Positions 1-11,801 of a DNA stretch of 64,000 bases are shown piece by piece (position 1 is the first letter of the stretch; each line of letters starts with the position of its first letter). A program made the translations under genes and the position numbers. The notes below the pieces were generated by a model. It made no database searches. It saw only the letters and a program-made list of their open reading frames with translations, and was not told the DNA's origin. The DNA is from Knoellia remsis (GTDB lineage Bacteria; Actinomycetota; Actinomycetes; Actinomycetales; Dermatophilaceae), in assembly GCF_003002895.1 (NCBI RefSeq), contig NZ_PVTI01000005.1, forward strand, positions 1 to 64,000. The letters are read 5' to 3'.

Positions 1-62
1 GCGGCCTCGGCCAGCGCGGCACAACGCCCCTGGTGGGCGTCGGTGCCGGTGCTGGTGGTCAT
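1..62 (-). CDS. 5' end of a leftward gene, probably SOS-inducible
   Basis: Only the first 20 codons are inside the window. The product starts MTTSTGTDAHQGRCAALAEA and the gene runs off the left edge. The ATG was chosen because a TATCAT -10 hexamer lies six bases upstream, which predicts a leaderless mRNA starting at or next to this ATG. A LexA-type palindrome lies directly upstream of that hexamer. The few residues do not identify a family. SOS-controlled DUF222/HNH endonucleases are common in actinobacteria and are one possibility, but that is a guess. Confidence 0.5.
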   Translation of the reverse strand, partial: MTTSTGTDAHQGRCAALAEA

Positions 63-68
63 GCTCCC

Positions 69-91
69 ATGATACACGAACACCAGTTCGA
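69..91 (-). promoter_or_regulatory. LexA (SOS) box and -10 element of the leftward gene
   Basis: CGAAC-ACCA-GTTCG (77-90) is a perfect 5+5 palindrome with a 4-base spacer. It matches the actinobacterial LexA consensus TCGAAC-N4-GTTCGA at every position except the outermost left base. On the minus strand it is followed by TATCAT (74-69) and, six bases later, the ATG at 62. LexA bound here would cover the -35/-10 spacer and block the promoter. Confidence 0.7.
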
Positions 92-178
92 GGCAAGGGT
101 TTGTGGTGGTGAATTGTCTTCTGCTGCAAGCGAACTCGCGCTTATACGATGGGTCTGACAGTGGCGGTCGGGGGTGAA

Positions 179-323
179 CGGAATCGGCAATCAGTGGTGG
201 GACGGGAGTGGTCGGTGAGGCCACGGCATACCCCCGCTGCCGGGAAGCGGCAATCAGTCGGGGGAGAGGCGCACGGAATCGGCAATCAGTCGGGGGACCT
301 GCTGCCGGGAACTGGCAATCAGT
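179..323 (+). repeat. four degenerate copies of a GGCAATCAGT repeat
   Basis: Copies of the word CGG(G)AAnnGGCAATCAGT lie at 179-195, 241-258, 274-290 and 306-323, each followed by a short G-rich run. The same word recurs at 46179-46323. The whole gap between the leftward gene and alaS (63-461) holds only these repeats, the SOS promoter and a possible alaS promoter. I see no credible gene there; reading frames across it are low-complexity and lack ribosome sites. Confidence 0.8.
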
Positions 324-387
324 GGGGAGTCGGGGGCACGACGGGGACCCATGGGAAAGGCGGGCGCGACGGCATACGGGCGCCCCG

Positions 388-393
388 TAGGAT
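388..393 (+). promoter_or_regulatory. possible alaS -10 box
   Basis: TAGGAT lies 68 bases before the alaS ATG and resembles the TAGnnT boxes seen before many other genes here. No convincing -35 hexamer is visible. Confidence 0.3.
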
Positions 394-461
394 CGACCGG
401 TGCCCGGAACGCGCGGGCGCCGACGCCCGACGTGACGAACCGACCCCAGGACGAGAACCCC

Positions 462-3155
<2,694 letters not shown>

Positions 3156-3157
3156 CG

Positions 3158-3715
3158 ATGCGCCCCGGGATCCGACTGGGGGTCGATGTCGGCGCGGTGC
3201 GCGTCGGCGTGGCCCTCAGCGACCCCTCGGGGCTCCTCGCCACGCCCCACGCGACGGTGGAGCGACGCTGGGAGGCCGCGGACGGCATACGCACCGTCGG
3301 TGAGGCCGGCAGCACCGATCAGGACGACACGAGCGCCGAGGACGACATCGCCGAGATCGTCGCGCTGGCCCGCCGGACCGAGGCCGTCGAGGTCGTCGTC
3401 GGGCTGCCACGCTCCCTCGATGGGGGTGAAGGTCCCAGCGCGGCGGCCGCCCGCGCGTATGCTGCGGAGTTGGCTCGCCGGGTCGCACCCGTGAGCGTCC
3501 GTCTCGTCGACGAACGCCTCACGAGTGTCGACGCGCACCGGGCGCTGCGCGACAGCGGAGTGTCCGGTCGCAGGCAACGAGCCGTCGTCGACCAAGCGGC
3601 GGCGGTCCTCATCCTCCAGGGCGCTCTCGATGCCGAACGCGGCACCGGGCGCCCACCGGGTGAGCCGGTAGGCCAGAAACGGCGCAAGCCGCGGACGAAG
3701 GACGGACAACGGTGA
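3158..3715 (+). CDS. ruvX: YqgF/RuvX family Holliday-junction resolvase-like nuclease
   Basis: A 185-aa RNase H-fold protein of the YqgF family, proposed to act as a putative Holliday junction resolvase or in pre-16S rRNA 5' maturation. Visible signatures are GVDVGAVRVG near the N-terminus (first catalytic Asp), VVVGLPRSLDGGEG in the middle and VDERLTS, as in the family. The ATG at 3158, 2 bases after the alaS stop, puts the GVDVG strand at the usual distance; a GTG at 3128 would overlap alaS. A rare ATA codon near 3287 lies in a GGCATAC word. The 3' end overlaps mltG by 4 bp. Confidence 0.93.
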   Translation: MRPGIRLGVDVGAVRVGVALSDPSGLLATPHATVERRWEAADGIRTVGEAGSTDQDDTSAEDDIAEIVALARRTEAVEVVVGLPRSLDGGEGPSAAAARAYAAELARRVAPVSVRLVDERLTSVDAHRALRDSGVSGRRQRAVVDQAAAVLILQGALDAERGTGRPPGEPVGQKRRKPRTKDGQR

Positions 3716-4875
3716 CCCAGGACCACCTCGACACGACGATCTTCGGGGAACCTCCACCGCAGGAGCCGAGCCGTCGGCGTCGTCGTCAGCGTGAGCGCCG
3801 CAGGGGCGGCCGCCGCCTCGTCACGCTCGTCATCGCCGTCGCCCTCGTGGGTGTCGCGACGGTGACGGCGTTCACCGTCCTCCGACCGCTGGTGTCCTCC
3901 CTTGTCGGCGGTGGCTCCGAGGCCGAGGACTTCCCCGGCCCGGGGTCGGGCGAGGTCGTGGTGACGGTCAAGCAGAGCGACAGCGGCGAGGCCATCGCCA
4001 CCGCGCTCCGCGACGCGGGCGTCGTCAAGACCCGCTCGGCCTACCTCGAGGCCTCAGCCGCCGACCCCGAGCTCAGCGCCAAGATCCAGCCCGGCACCTA
4101 CACGTTGAAGAAGGAGATGAAGGCCAGCGAGGCCTTCGGCTTCCTCGCCAACCCGGACAACCGCACCGTCGCGCGCGCCGTGATCCCCGAGGGTCTCTGG
4201 GTCAGCGAGATCATCCCGCGGCTCAGCAAGGCCACGACGATCCCGGTCGCCGACTACGAGGCCGCCCTCAAGGACCCCGAGGCACTCGGACTTCCTTCCG
4301 CCGCGGACGGCAAGGTCGAGGGTTGGCTCTTCCCGTCGGCCTACGAGTTCGACAAGGACGTGCCCGCCGCAGAGCAGCTGCGACAGATGATCGCGATGAC
4401 GATCAAGGAGCTCGAGAAGGCGGGCGTCCAGCCGGACGACTACGAGCGCATCCTGACCGTCGCCTCCATCGTCGAGGGCGAGGTGAACGGCGAGGGTGAC
4501 CGCGCCAAGGTGGCCCAGGTCATCGAGAACCGCCTGAACGACCCGAACGGCCCGACCGTCGGCATGCTGCAGATGGACTCGACCGTGCACTACGCCGTGC
4601 AGAAGCGTGGTCGCGCCGGGACGACGAGCGAGCAGCGCAACTCCGACAGCCCCTACAACACCTACAAGGTCAAGGGGCTGCCGCCGGGCCCGATCAACAA
4701 CCCGGGCGCCGCCTCGATCGAGGCCGCCGCGAACCCCGAGGAAGGCCCGTGGTTCTTCTTCGTCGCCGTCAACCCCGACACGGGCGAGACGAAGTTCGCG
4801 ACGACCGCCGCCGAGCACCAGCGCAACGTCGAGGAGTTCAACCAGTGGTGTCGGGAGAACCGGGACCGGTGCTGA
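3712..4875 (+). CDS. mltG: endolytic murein transglycosylase MltG
   Basis: Cleaves nascent glycan strands in the periplasm-like space and is thought to terminate glycan polymerisation. The 387-aa protein has a short cytoplasmic segment rich in Arg, one membrane helix at about residues 36-58, a LysM-like part, and the YceG catalytic domain with ASIVEGEV (catalytic Glu about residue 255) and a conserved NNPGAASIEAA segment. The GTG start overlaps the ruvX stop (GTGA). The alaS-ruvX-mltG-aroE order is common in actinobacteria and supports the call. Confidence 0.95.
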   Translation: MTQDHLDTTIFGEPPPQEPSRRRRRQRERRRGGRRLVTLVIAVALVGVATVTAFTVLRPLVSSLVGGGSEAEDFPGPGSGEVVVTVKQSDSGEAIATALRDAGVVKTRSAYLEASAADPELSAKIQPGTYTLKKEMKASEAFGFLANPDNRTVARAVIPEGLWVSEIIPRLSKATTIPVADYEAALKDPEALGLPSAADGKVEGWLFPSAYEFDKDVPAAEQLRQMIAMTIKELEKAGVQPDDYERILTVASIVEGEVNGEGDRAKVAQVIENRLNDPNGPTVGMLQMDSTVHYAVQKRGRAGTTSEQRNSDSPYNTYKVKGLPPGPINNPGAASIEAAANPEEGPWFFFVAVNPDTGETKFATTAAEHQRNVEEFNQWCRENRDRC

Positions 4876-5681
4876 GGGCGGCGGTCCTCGGCTCGCCGGT
4901 CGCGCACTCGCTCTCACCCGTCCTGCACTCCGCGGCGTATGCCGCGCTCGGGCTGTCCGAGTGGTCCTACGGTCTGCGTGAGGTCACCGAGGCCGAGCTG
5001 GGTTCGGTCGTTGCCGGGCTCGACGAGACGTGGCGCGGCCTGAGCCTGACGATGCCGCTCAAGGAGGTGGCCTTCGAGGTCGCCACCACGGTGTCCGACG
5101 TGGCGCGCGACGCCGGGGCGGTCAACACGCTCGTCCGTCGCGGAGACGGCGGCTGGGACGCACACAACACCGACGTCACCGGGATCGTCCGCGCGGTCGA
5201 GCACGTCGGGCACGGGGGCTCGGCGGTGGTCCTCGGGTCCGGTGCGACGGCACGCTCGGCCGCCCTCGCCGTCGTCGAGCTCGGGGTGCGCGACGTCGTC
5301 GTCGCCGCCCGCAATGCGCAGGCCGCGGCCGAGGTCGTGGACCTGCTGGCGCGACACGACGTCCGTGCCCGGCACGTGCCGTTGGGTACGTGGGCCGACG
5401 CACGTCCTGCACTCGTCGTCTCGGCCCTCGCCCCCGCGGCGAGCGAGGTCGTCGCCGAGTCGGCCCAGTGCGCGGACCTGTCCGGCACGACGCTCCTCGA
5501 CGTCGTCTACGCGGACTGGCCCACACCGCTGGCGCGCGCCGTGACGACGGCGGGAGGTGCCGTCGTGTCGGGACTCGACATGCTCGTGCACCAGGCGGCC
5601 GAGCAGTTCCGCCTCTTCACCGGCCATGAGCCCCCCGTGGAGGTCATGCTCGCGGCTGCGCGCGAGCAGGTCGGCTCGTGA
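4869..5681 (+). CDS. aroE: shikimate dehydrogenase
   Basis: Reduces 3-dehydroshikimate to shikimate with NADPH. The 270-aa protein shows the shikimate-binding SLSP motif at the N-terminus, MPLKE with the catalytic Lys65, DAGAVNT, a nucleotide-binding loop VLGSGATARS, and the family C-terminal GLDMLVHQAAEQF. I chose the GTG at 4869, preceded by GGGAGAA and overlapping the mltG end by 7 bp. Together with aroC, aroK and aroB downstream it supplies the late shikimate steps. Confidence 0.93.
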   Translation: MLRAAVLGSPVAHSLSPVLHSAAYAALGLSEWSYGLREVTEAELGSVVAGLDETWRGLSLTMPLKEVAFEVATTVSDVARDAGAVNTLVRRGDGGWDAHNTDVTGIVRAVEHVGHGGSAVVLGSGATARSAALAVVELGVRDVVVAARNAQAAAEVVDLLARHDVRARHVPLGTWADARPALVVSALAPAASEVVAESAQCADLSGTTLLDVVYADWPTPLARAVTTAGGAVVSGLDMLVHQAAEQFRLFTGHEPPVEVMLAAAREQVGS

Positions 5682-6376
5682 CGGTCGGCGGCTGGCCGTC
5701 GTGGGTGGTGCTGCTCATCGCCGCCGGGGCGGTCGTGGCCGGGCTGGCCACGTCGCGCGAGCTCGCGACCGCCGGCTACCGGATCCCCGAGGACGAGGCC
5801 GACCACGACCCGCCGCGCTCCTGGTGGGTCGTGCCGCTCCTCGTCGCGCTCGCCCTGTGGGCGACGCGCAGCGTCGGTGACGCCGGAGCGTATGCCGCGC
5901 TGCCGGCATACCTGCTCTTCGCCTGGCTCTCCGTCTGTCTGGTCTGGATCGACCTCGACGTGCATCGCCTGCCCGTCGGGCTGACCCGGCCGGCGCTGCC
6001 CGCCGCGCTGCTGTTGCTCGTGCCCCCGAGCATCGCCACGGGGGAGTGGGGCCGGCTGCTGACGGCCGTCCTGTGTGCCGTCGTGTTGTTCGTCGGGTAT
6101 GCCGTGCTCGCGTTCCTGCCGGGTGGGGGCTTCGGCGGCGGTGACGTGCAGTTGGCACCCCTCATCGGGCTGCTGCTCGGGTGGCTCTCGGTGGGACACG
6201 TCGTCGTCGGCACGATGGCCGCGTTCGTCCTCGGCGGGATCGGTGCCACGGTGCTGCTGCTCACCGGGCGCGCGGGACGGTCGAGCGCGATGGCGTTCGG
6301 GCCGTTCATGTGCGCAGGCGTGTTCGTCGCTCTGGACTGGACCGACGCCGTCCTCGCCGGGATGCTCGGGACCTGA
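5678..6376 (+). CDS. A24 family prepilin peptidase (TadV/PilD-like, peptidase part only)
   Basis: A 232-aa polytopic membrane protein with about six hydrophobic helices. The two aspartates of A24 aspartic peptidases are visible as WIDLDVHRLP (Asp about 92) and GGGFGGGDVQL (Asp about 156). The N-terminal methylase domain of PilD is absent, which is common in actinobacterial versions. It would cleave the leader of type IV or Tad prepilins, but no pilin gene is in the window, so the substrate is unknown. The GTG start overlaps the aroE stop by 4 bp. Confidence 0.88.
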   Translation: MTVGGWPSWVVLLIAAGAVVAGLATSRELATAGYRIPEDEADHDPPRSWWVVPLLVALALWATRSVGDAGAYAALPAYLLFAWLSVCLVWIDLDVHRLPVGLTRPALPAALLLLVPPSIATGEWGRLLTAVLCAVVLFVGYAVLAFLPGGGFGGGDVQLAPLIGLLLGWLSVGHVVVGTMAAFVLGGIGATVLLLTGRAGRSSAMAFGPFMCAGVFVALDWTDAVLAGMLGT

Positions 6377-6393
6377 GGGACCGTTCGGCCCTC
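6375..6393 (+). terminator. hairpin after the prepilin peptidase gene
   Basis: GAGGG/CCCTC arms (6375-6379 and 6389-6393) enclose an inner CCG-TT-CGG. There is no T-run. It sits between convergent genes. Next to it is a 20-base-period direct repeat of CAGGTCGGCAnGATCGGG (6398-6435). Confidence 0.5.
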
Positions 6394-6416
6394 CGGGCAG
6401 GTCGGCACGATCGGGC

Positions 6417-6941
6417 TCAGGTCGGCAGGATCGGGCCGCTCACGGCGTAGCCGAACTGTTCGCGCAGGTAGGAGGGCTGACCCTTCGACTCGAGCGCGTC
6501 GGCGGACTTGCCCACGGGACCGGAGCCGGGCCACACGTGCATCGCCATGAGGATGAAGGAGACGACGGCGCCGAGGGCATACATCCACCAGCTGCCCTGC
6601 ACGACGAAGGCGAGCACGAGCGAGAGGATCGCGATGACCTCCGCGATGGCGAACCGCAGGGTCATGGAGCTCTGGTAGCGCACGCGCCCCTCGGCGACCG
6701 CCTCGTCCTCGGCCATCCCGGGCTCGAGCGGCTGGGGTCGATAGCCGACGGCCCCGATGAGGAAGTGAGCGACGACACCCGCGGCGAGCACGCCGACGAC
6801 GAACCACGTCGGCGGCATGGTCTCGGTCCCCAGGACGAACAACAGCACGACGCCCATCACGACGAGCGCGCCCATGTAGGAGGCGGCGAGCATCCGTGCG
6901 GACGTGGCGAAGGATGAGGTCTCGGGCGTCTGCGTCGTCAC
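6417..6941 (-). CDS. conserved four-helix membrane protein, unknown function
   Basis: A 174-aa protein with four hydrophobic segments (about residues 18-38, 45-65, 95-115, 120-138) and short polar ends. I do not recognise a family with a known role. The GTG start at 6941 is preceded, six bases upstream, by TAGTCT (6953-6948), predicting a leaderless mRNA. The TAG of that -10 box is also the stop codon of the DUF1905 gene before it. It converges with the prepilin peptidase gene. Confidence 0.75.
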   Translation of the reverse strand: MTTQTPETSSFATSARMLAASYMGALVVMGVVLLFVLGTETMPPTWFVVGVLAAGVVAHFLIGAVGYRPQPLEPGMAEDEAVAEGRVRYQSSMTLRFAIAEVIAILSLVLAFVVQGSWWMYALGAVVSFILMAMHVWPGSGPVGKSADALESKGQPSYLREQFGYAVSGPILPT

Positions 6942-6947
6942 GCGGCC

Positions 6948-6953
6948 AGACTA
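6948..6953 (-). promoter_or_regulatory. -10 box containing the DUF1905 stop codon
   Basis: TAGTCT on the minus strand, then GGCCGC, then the GTG start at 6941. The TAG is the in-frame stop of the upstream gene. Confidence 0.55.
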
Positions 6954-7250
6954 GCGGCGAGCGTCGCGTGTGGGCGGGTCGATGCGCTCGGTGAGGTGCA
7001 CGGTGACCTCGTCGCCGGTTCCCTTGCCGATCGCGTCACGGACCGCCTTGGTGACGGCGAGCTTGTGCGTCCCGTCACCGAGCGCCATGAACGAGCCGCG
7101 GAACGGGTGGTCGTCGACCGTGCCGGCGACCTTGACCAGCCCGCGGGTCCCGAAGAACTGCGCGCTCCAGTCGGTGACGAGGTAGGTCCAGCCGCCTGGG
7201 GCTTCGCTCGTGACGAGGGTGCCGGTGAAGGTCTTGTCGAGAGTGGTCAT
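6951..7250 (-). CDS. DUF1905 domain protein
   Basis: A 99-aa protein made of one DUF1905 domain. Features of that small beta-barrel family are visible: a start like TFTGTL, WTYLVTD, a [16 protein letters not shown] core and [21 protein letters not shown] at the end. The function of the family is not established. The ATG at 7250 begins at the conserved strand. It lies 80 bp downstream of the siderophore permease genes on the same strand and may be co-transcribed. Confidence 0.88.
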   Translation of the reverse strand: MTTLDKTFTGTLVTSEAPGGWTYLVTDWSAQFFGTRGLVKVAGTVDDHPFRGSFMALGDGTHKLAVTKAVRDAIGKGTGDEVTVHLTERIDPPTRDARR

Positions 7251-7330
7251 ACGGCAGCGTCTCGCAGGCGCGCGGTCCGCTGTCAAGAGGTCGGGACGGA
7301 CCATCGCACGAATCGTGCAGCGGGGCCGGT

Positions 7331-8434
7331 TCAGGTGCTGCGGCCGGCCCGGCGGTGCAGGAGGACGACGAGGTAGACCGCGCCGATGATCCCGGTGACG
7401 ATGCCGACCGGCAGCTCCGTGGGGCCGAGGCCGAGCCAGCCGAAGAGGTTGCGCGCCACGAGGTCCGAGCCCGAGACGAGCACCGCCCCGACGAGGGCAC
7501 TGAGCACGAGCGGTGGGCGCTCCACCCGGGCGATCCGGACGGCGAGTGCCGGCGCGCACAACCCCACGAACGCGACCGGGCCTGCCGCTGCCGTGGCGAG
7601 CCCGGCCAGCACGGTGCTCGCGCCGAGCGCGACCCACCGGGTTCGCGACGGGTTCGCGCCGAGGCCGGTCGCCACGTCGTCGCCGAGGACGAGCACGGCG
7701 AGCTCGCGGGTGAGGAGCCAGGTCGCGGGGGTGAGGGCGACGATCGCCACCACGACCGGCGCGACATCGGTCCACACGCGGCCGCTCAGCGACCCGGCGA
7801 GCCAGGTGGCCGCACGGCCCGCGTCGGTGACGTCGCCGCTGACGAGGAGCCACGTCACGGCGGACTGGCACATCGCGGTCACCCCGACGCCGACGAGGAC
7901 GACGCGTTCGCCGGCGCGCGCCACGAGGGCGACGAGCAGCGAGGCGATCGCGCCGCCGGCCATCGCGGCCGCGGGTACGCCCACCGACGCCACGGCTCCG
8001 GAGGCGCCGCCGGCGCTCCCGCCGAAGACGATGACGGCGACCGCGCCGAGGCTGGCGCCACTCGTCACCCCGATGATGTCGGGCGAGGCCAATGGGTTGC
8101 GGGTCACGGTCTGGGTGAGGGCGCCGGCGACCGCGAGGGCCGCACCCACGCAGATCCCGGCCACGGCGCGCGGCAGCCGCAGCTCGCGCACGACGAAGTC
8201 GGCCGGCCCGCCGCTGCCGCCGAGGAGCGAGGCGAGGACGTCGGAGAGGGGGAGCGCGGTGGTGCCGACGGAGAGCGAGAGGACGAACACGGCGACGAGC
8301 AGGACGGTTCCCGCGAGGATCGCCCCGGCGTGGTGGCGTTCGGTGCGCGCCGGTCGCGCGGTTGGCGGCGTGGACGCTCCGGCTCGTGCGGGTGTCGGTG
8401 CCTGGCCCCGAGCTCGCGACCGCGTGTCCGTCAC
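7331..8434 (-). CDS. FecCD-family siderophore ABC transporter permease (second subunit)
   Basis: A 367-aa permease of the FecCD/BtuC family, forming with the adjacent permease the membrane channel of an iron-siderophore importer. The N-terminal 35 residues are polar and Arg/Pro-rich; about ten hydrophobic segments follow. Family signatures include [38 protein letters not shown] and, near the C-terminus, [20 protein letters not shown]. The GTG start overlaps the stop of the upstream permease (GTGA). No ATPase gene is linked to it in the window. Confidence 0.92.
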   Translation of the reverse strand: MTDTRSRARGQAPTPARAGASTPPTARPARTERHHAGAILAGTVLLVAVFVLSLSVGTTALPLSDVLASLLGGSGGPADFVVRELRLPRAVAGICVGAALAVAGALTQTVTRNPLASPDIIGVTSGASLGAVAVIVFGGSAGGASGAVASVGVPAAAMAGGAIASLLVALVARAGERVVLVGVGVTAMCQSAVTWLLVSGDVTDAGRAATWLAGSLSGRVWTDVAPVVVAIVALTPATWLLTRELAVLVLGDDVATGLGANPSRTRWVALGASTVLAGLATAAAGPVAFVGLCAPALAVRIARVERPPLVLSALVGAVLVSGSDLVARNLFGWLGLGPTELPVGIVTGIIGAVYLVVLLHRRAGRST

Positions 8435-9432
8435 AGTGCGATCCTGCGGCGGGCGATGAGGGCGACGAAGAGGGGTCCGCCGACGAGCCCCAGCACGACT
8501 CCGGCCTGGAGCTCGCCGTTGCCGGTGACGAGGCGCCCGGCGACGTCGGCGAGCAGCAGCGCGCTCGCGCCGAGCAGGGCACACAGGGGGAGGAGCAGGA
8601 GGTGGCGGCTGCCGACGAGGACGCGTCCCGCATGCGCCGTCAGCAGGCCGACGAACGCGATCGGGCCACACGCAGCCACTCCCGCGGCCGTGAGGACACC
8701 GATGGCGACCACGCCGAGCAGCCGCAGGCGCGTCAGGGAGACGCCCAAGCCGCGGGCGAGGTCGTCACCGAGGACGAAGTGGTCGAGGTCTCGCGCCGCG
8801 AGGACGGTGAGGACCGCCCCGACGGCGAGGAACGGCAGCACCTGGCCGGCGACACCGTCACCGCGGCCGGACAGGGACCCGACCGCCCAGAAGCGGTAGC
8901 CGTCAAGCGTGCGGGTGTCGAGGAGCACGAAGGCCGACGTGATCGCCGCCAGACCAGCGGACACCGCGACACCGAGCACGGCCAGCGTCACCGGCGCCAG
9001 CCCCGCACGGCCGAGCCGGCTCGCCGCGACGAAGATGAGCGCCGTCGCGAGCACGGCACCCAGAAGCGCCCACCACACGGACGAGGCGACCGTGCCCGCC
9101 AGCCCGAGCCGGATGCCGACGACGACCGCGAGGGCCGCCCCGGCGCTGACCCCGAAGAGCCCGGGCTCGGCGAGCGGGTTGCGGGTCAGCGTCTGCATGA
9201 GAGCCCCGGCGACGCCGAGGCTGGCGCCCACGAGGAGCCCGAGCTCGGTGCGCGGGAGGCGCAGGTCGCGGACGATGACGTCGGCGTCGGTGCCGCTGGG
9301 CGCGACGAGGGCGTGCCAGACCTGCTGCGCCGAGAGCGCTTCGGCGCCGAACGCGAGGCTCGCCAGGACCGCGAGCACAAGCAGCCCGCTGCCGAGGAGC
9401 AGCGGGCGCGTAAGGTGAGGCTTACCTTGCAT
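8431..9432 (-). CDS. FecCD-family siderophore ABC transporter permease (first subunit)
   Basis: A 333-aa permease paralogous to its neighbour, with [37 protein letters not shown] and the C-terminal [20 protein letters not shown]. The ATG at 9432 has no ribosome site; TAGCGT (9447-9442) lies nine bases upstream, so the mRNA would have almost no leader. The iron box overlaps codons 2-7, so repression would act at or just after the transcription start. A later start inside the first helix cannot be excluded. The missing ATPase must come from elsewhere. Confidence 0.92.
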   Translation of the reverse strand: MQGKPHLTRPLLLGSGLLVLAVLASLAFGAEALSAQQVWHALVAPSGTDADVIVRDLRLPRTELGLLVGASLGVAGALMQTLTRNPLAEPGLFGVSAGAALAVVVGIRLGLAGTVASSVWWALLGAVLATALIFVAASRLGRAGLAPVTLAVLGVAVSAGLAAITSAFVLLDTRTLDGYRFWAVGSLSGRGDGVAGQVLPFLAVGAVLTVLAARDLDHFVLGDDLARGLGVSLTRLRLLGVVAIGVLTAAGVAACGPIAFVGLLTAHAGRVLVGSRHLLLLPLCALLGASALLLADVAGRLVTGNGELQAGVVLGLVGGPLFVALIARRRIAL

Positions 9433-9447
9433 GTAGGGTGCACGCTA
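9411..9447. promoter_or_regulatory. IdeR/DtxR iron box in a two-way promoter
   Basis: TAAGGTGAGGCTTACCTTG (9411-9429) matches the 19-bp DtxR/IdeR consensus at about 14 positions with intact dyad halves. Two -10 candidates lie beside it, nearly back to back: TAGGGT on plus (9434-9439) for the binding protein and TAGCGT on minus (9447-9442) for the permeases. One repressor dimer pair could silence both directions when iron is plentiful. Confidence 0.85.
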
Positions 9448-9476
9448 CCAAGCCAGCACCTCGAAAGGATCACCGG

Positions 9477-10475
9477 ATGCGCTCGCGCGCCACGGCCCTC
9501 GCGGCCCTCCTCATCTCCCTCCTCCTCGGCCTCACCGCATGTGGCTCCGGAGGGTCCGCCGACGAGCCGGCCGCGTCCGGCGGCGCGAGTGGCGAGGGCG
9601 GCACCTGGCCGCGCACGATCACCCACGCGATGGGCACGACCGAGATCAAGAAGCAGCCGGTGCGTGTGCTCGCCCTCGACAACTCGTATGCCGAGGCGAC
9701 CCTCGCGCTGCAGGCGCAGCTCGTCGGGTTCACGCAGTACCGCGGGCTCGGCGAGACGCTGCCGGACTACCTCGGTGACGCGCGGACGGCATACGCGAAG
9801 GACGCGAAGTCCGTCGGGACGCTCGCCGAGCCGAACCTCGAGCAGATCGCGGCGCTCCAGCCCGACCTCATCATCAGCGCCAAGGTGCGCCACGAGAAGA
9901 TCTACCCGCAGCTGTCCAAGATCGCGCCCACCGTCATGTCGGAGACGACCGGTGCGCAGTGGAAGGACAACATGACGATGTTCGGCAAGGCCCTCGGCAA
10001 GGAGGACCTCGCCGCGCAGATCCTCGGGGACTACGAGAAGGCCGCGGCCGAGGTCGGGAAGGCCGTCAACGCCAAGGCCGGCAACCCGACGATCTCCGTC
10101 GTGCGGTTCCTCGACGGCCCGACGCGCCTCTACCAGAAGGCGTCGTTCACCGGGATCATCCTCGAGGACGCCGGACTCGCCCGGCCGCCGTCGCAGGACG
10201 TCGACGACTTCGCCGCCGAGATCAGCGAGGAGAAGATCAAGGACGCCGACGCGGACAAGATCTTCGTCACGACCTACGACGCCGAGGACGACAAGGGCAC
10301 GAAGACCCGCGAGCAGTTCGCGGCGAACCCGCTCTGGGCGCCGCTCGCGCCCAAGGTCGTCCAGGTCGACGACGGCACCTGGATGACCTCGGTCAGTGTC
10401 CAGGGCGCGTACGTCGTGCTCGCGGACCTCGCGAAGACCTTCGGCGTCGACGCGCCGGAGAACCCGCTCGCCTGA
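9477..10475 (+). CDS. iron-siderophore ABC transporter substrate-binding lipoprotein
   Basis: A 332-aa class III (TroA/FepB-like) binding protein. The N-terminus is a lipoprotein signal with lipobox LTAC (Cys22), then a Gly/Ser linker. The body includes RVLALDNSYAEATLAL, EPNLEQIAALQPDLIIS and a C-terminal lobe ending near DLAKTFGVDAP. The ATG at 9477 has a good AAAGGA site; a GTG at 9438 would add a non-signal extension. It is divergent from the two permeases and shares the iron box. The ligand is probably a ferric siderophore; which one is not readable. Confidence 0.93.
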   Translation: MRSRATALAALLISLLLGLTACGSGGSADEPAASGGASGEGGTWPRTITHAMGTTEIKKQPVRVLALDNSYAEATLALQAQLVGFTQYRGLGETLPDYLGDARTAYAKDAKSVGTLAEPNLEQIAALQPDLIISAKVRHEKIYPQLSKIAPTVMSETTGAQWKDNMTMFGKALGKEDLAAQILGDYEKAAAEVGKAVNAKAGNPTISVVRFLDGPTRLYQKASFTGIILEDAGLARPPSQDVDDFAAEISEEKIKDADADKIFVTTYDAEDDKGTKTREQFAANPLWAPLAPKVVQVDDGTWMTSVSVQGAYVVLADLAKTFGVDAPENPLA

Positions 10476-10491
10476 CACCTGCCCTACTCTC

Positions 10492-10539
10492 CCTGCTCGC
10501 GACGTGGGCGGCGTGGGTGCCGCCCGCGTCGCGAGCAGG
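10492..10539 (+). terminator. strong hairpin after the siderophore-binding gene
   Basis: Two 21-base arms (10492-10512 and 10519-10539) pair along their full length with one G-U wobble around a 6-base loop. No T-run follows, as is usual for actinobacterial terminators. It separates the iron gene from aroC. Confidence 0.8.
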
Positions 10540-10577
10540 GTGCCCGGGCGCGTCCGGCACCGTGGGAGGATCTGCGC

Positions 10578-11801
10578 ATGCTCCGCTGGTTGACCGCAGG
10601 TGAGTCCCACGGCCCGGCCCTCCTCGCGACGATCGAGGGCCTCCCGGCCGGCGTCGAGGTGACCCGCGACGACGTCGCCGCGGCCCTCGCGCGGCGCCGG
10701 CTCGGCCACGGCCGCGGCGCGCGGATGAAGTTCGAGCAGGACGAGGTCGAGTTCCTCGGCGGCGTCCGGCACGGCGTGACCATGGGCTCGCCCGTCGCCA
10801 TCCGCATCGGCAACACCGAGTGGCCCAAGTGGCAGACCGTGATGTCGGCCGAACCGGTGTCCGACGAAGCGCTCGCGGCGTCGAACGATGTCAACGCCGA
10901 GAAGGAGATCGCCCGCAACAAGCCGCTCACCCGGCCCCGTCCGGGGCATGCCGACCTCGTCGGCATGCAGAAGTACGGTTTCGATGACGCCCGGCCGGTG
11001 CTCGAGCGTGCCTCCGCCCGCGAGACCGCGGCGCGGGTTGCGCTCGGTGAGGTGGCCGCGCGGCTGCTCGAGCAGGCATACGGCATCCGGCTCGTGTCGC
11101 ACACGGTGTCGATGGGGCCGGTCGGCGTGGCCGAGGACGCCCCGCTGCCGACGCCCGACGACGTCGCCGCGATCGACGCGGACCCGGTGCGCACCCTCGA
11201 CGCCGCCGGCTCGGCCGCGATGGTCGCCGAGGTCGACGCGACGAAGAAGGACGGCGACACCCTCGGTGGGGTCGTCGAGGTGCTCGCCTACGGGCTGCCG
11301 CCCGGTCTGGGCTCGCACGTCCACTGGGACCGCCGGCTCGACTCGCGGCTCGCCGGTGCCCTCATGGGCATCCAGGCCATCAAGGGCGTCGAGATCGGCG
11401 ACGGCTTCCGCACGGCGGCGCGACGCGGCTCGGCGGCGCACGACGAGATGGAGCGCGACGCGTCCGGCACGATTCGGCGGCGCTCGGGCCGGGCCGGTGG
11501 CACCGAGGGCGGTATGTCGACCGGTGACGTGCTGCGCGTGCGCGCCGCGATGAAGCCGATCTCGACCGTACCGCGCGCCCTCGACACCATCGACACCACC
11601 GGTGACGAGGCGGCGAAGGCGATCCACCAGCGTTCGGACGTCTCGGCGGTTCCGGCGGCGGGCGTCGTTGCGGAGGCCATGGTCGCGCTCGTCCTCGCCG
11701 AGGCGTGCCTCGAGAAGTTCGGCGGCGACTCGGTCGAGGAGACCCGCCGCAACCACGCGGCCTACCTCGACTCGATCCCGGAGGCGATGCGCTCGTGGTG
11801 A
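10578..11801 (+). CDS. aroC: chorismate synthase
   Basis: Converts EPSP to chorismate, needing reduced FMN. The 407-aa protein carries the family signatures: GESHGPAL at the N-terminus, [24 protein letters not shown]-type segment (about residues 38-60), [21 protein letters not shown], and a C-terminal segment with [10 protein letters not shown]. The ATG at 10578 is preceded by GGGAGGAT. It begins the aroC-aroK-aroB operon, joined by 4-bp overlaps. Confidence 0.97.
   Translation: MLRWLTAGESHGPALLATIEGLPAGVEVTRDDVAAALARRRLGHGRGARMKFEQDEVEFLGGVRHGVTMGSPVAIRIGNTEWPKWQTVMSAEPVSDEALAASNDVNAEKEIARNKPLTRPRPGHADLVGMQKYGFDDARPVLERASARETAARVALGEVAARLLEQAYGIRLVSHTVSMGPVGVAEDAPLPTPDDVAAIDADPVRTLDAAGSAAMVAEVDATKKDGDTLGGVVEVLAYGLPPGLGSHVHWDRRLDSRLAGALMGIQAIKGVEIGDGFRTAARRGSAAHDEMERDASGTIRRRSGRAGGTEGGMSTGDVLRVRAAMKPISTVPRALDTIDTTGDEAAKAIHQRSDVSAVPAAGVVAEAMVALVLAEACLEKFGGDSVEETRRNHAAYLDSIPEAMRSW

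Noticed and set aside
9186-11756. 856-aa leftward open frame across the siderophore gene and aroC
   Set aside because: It is antisense to two recognisable genes, spans the terminator hairpin and has shadow-type composition.
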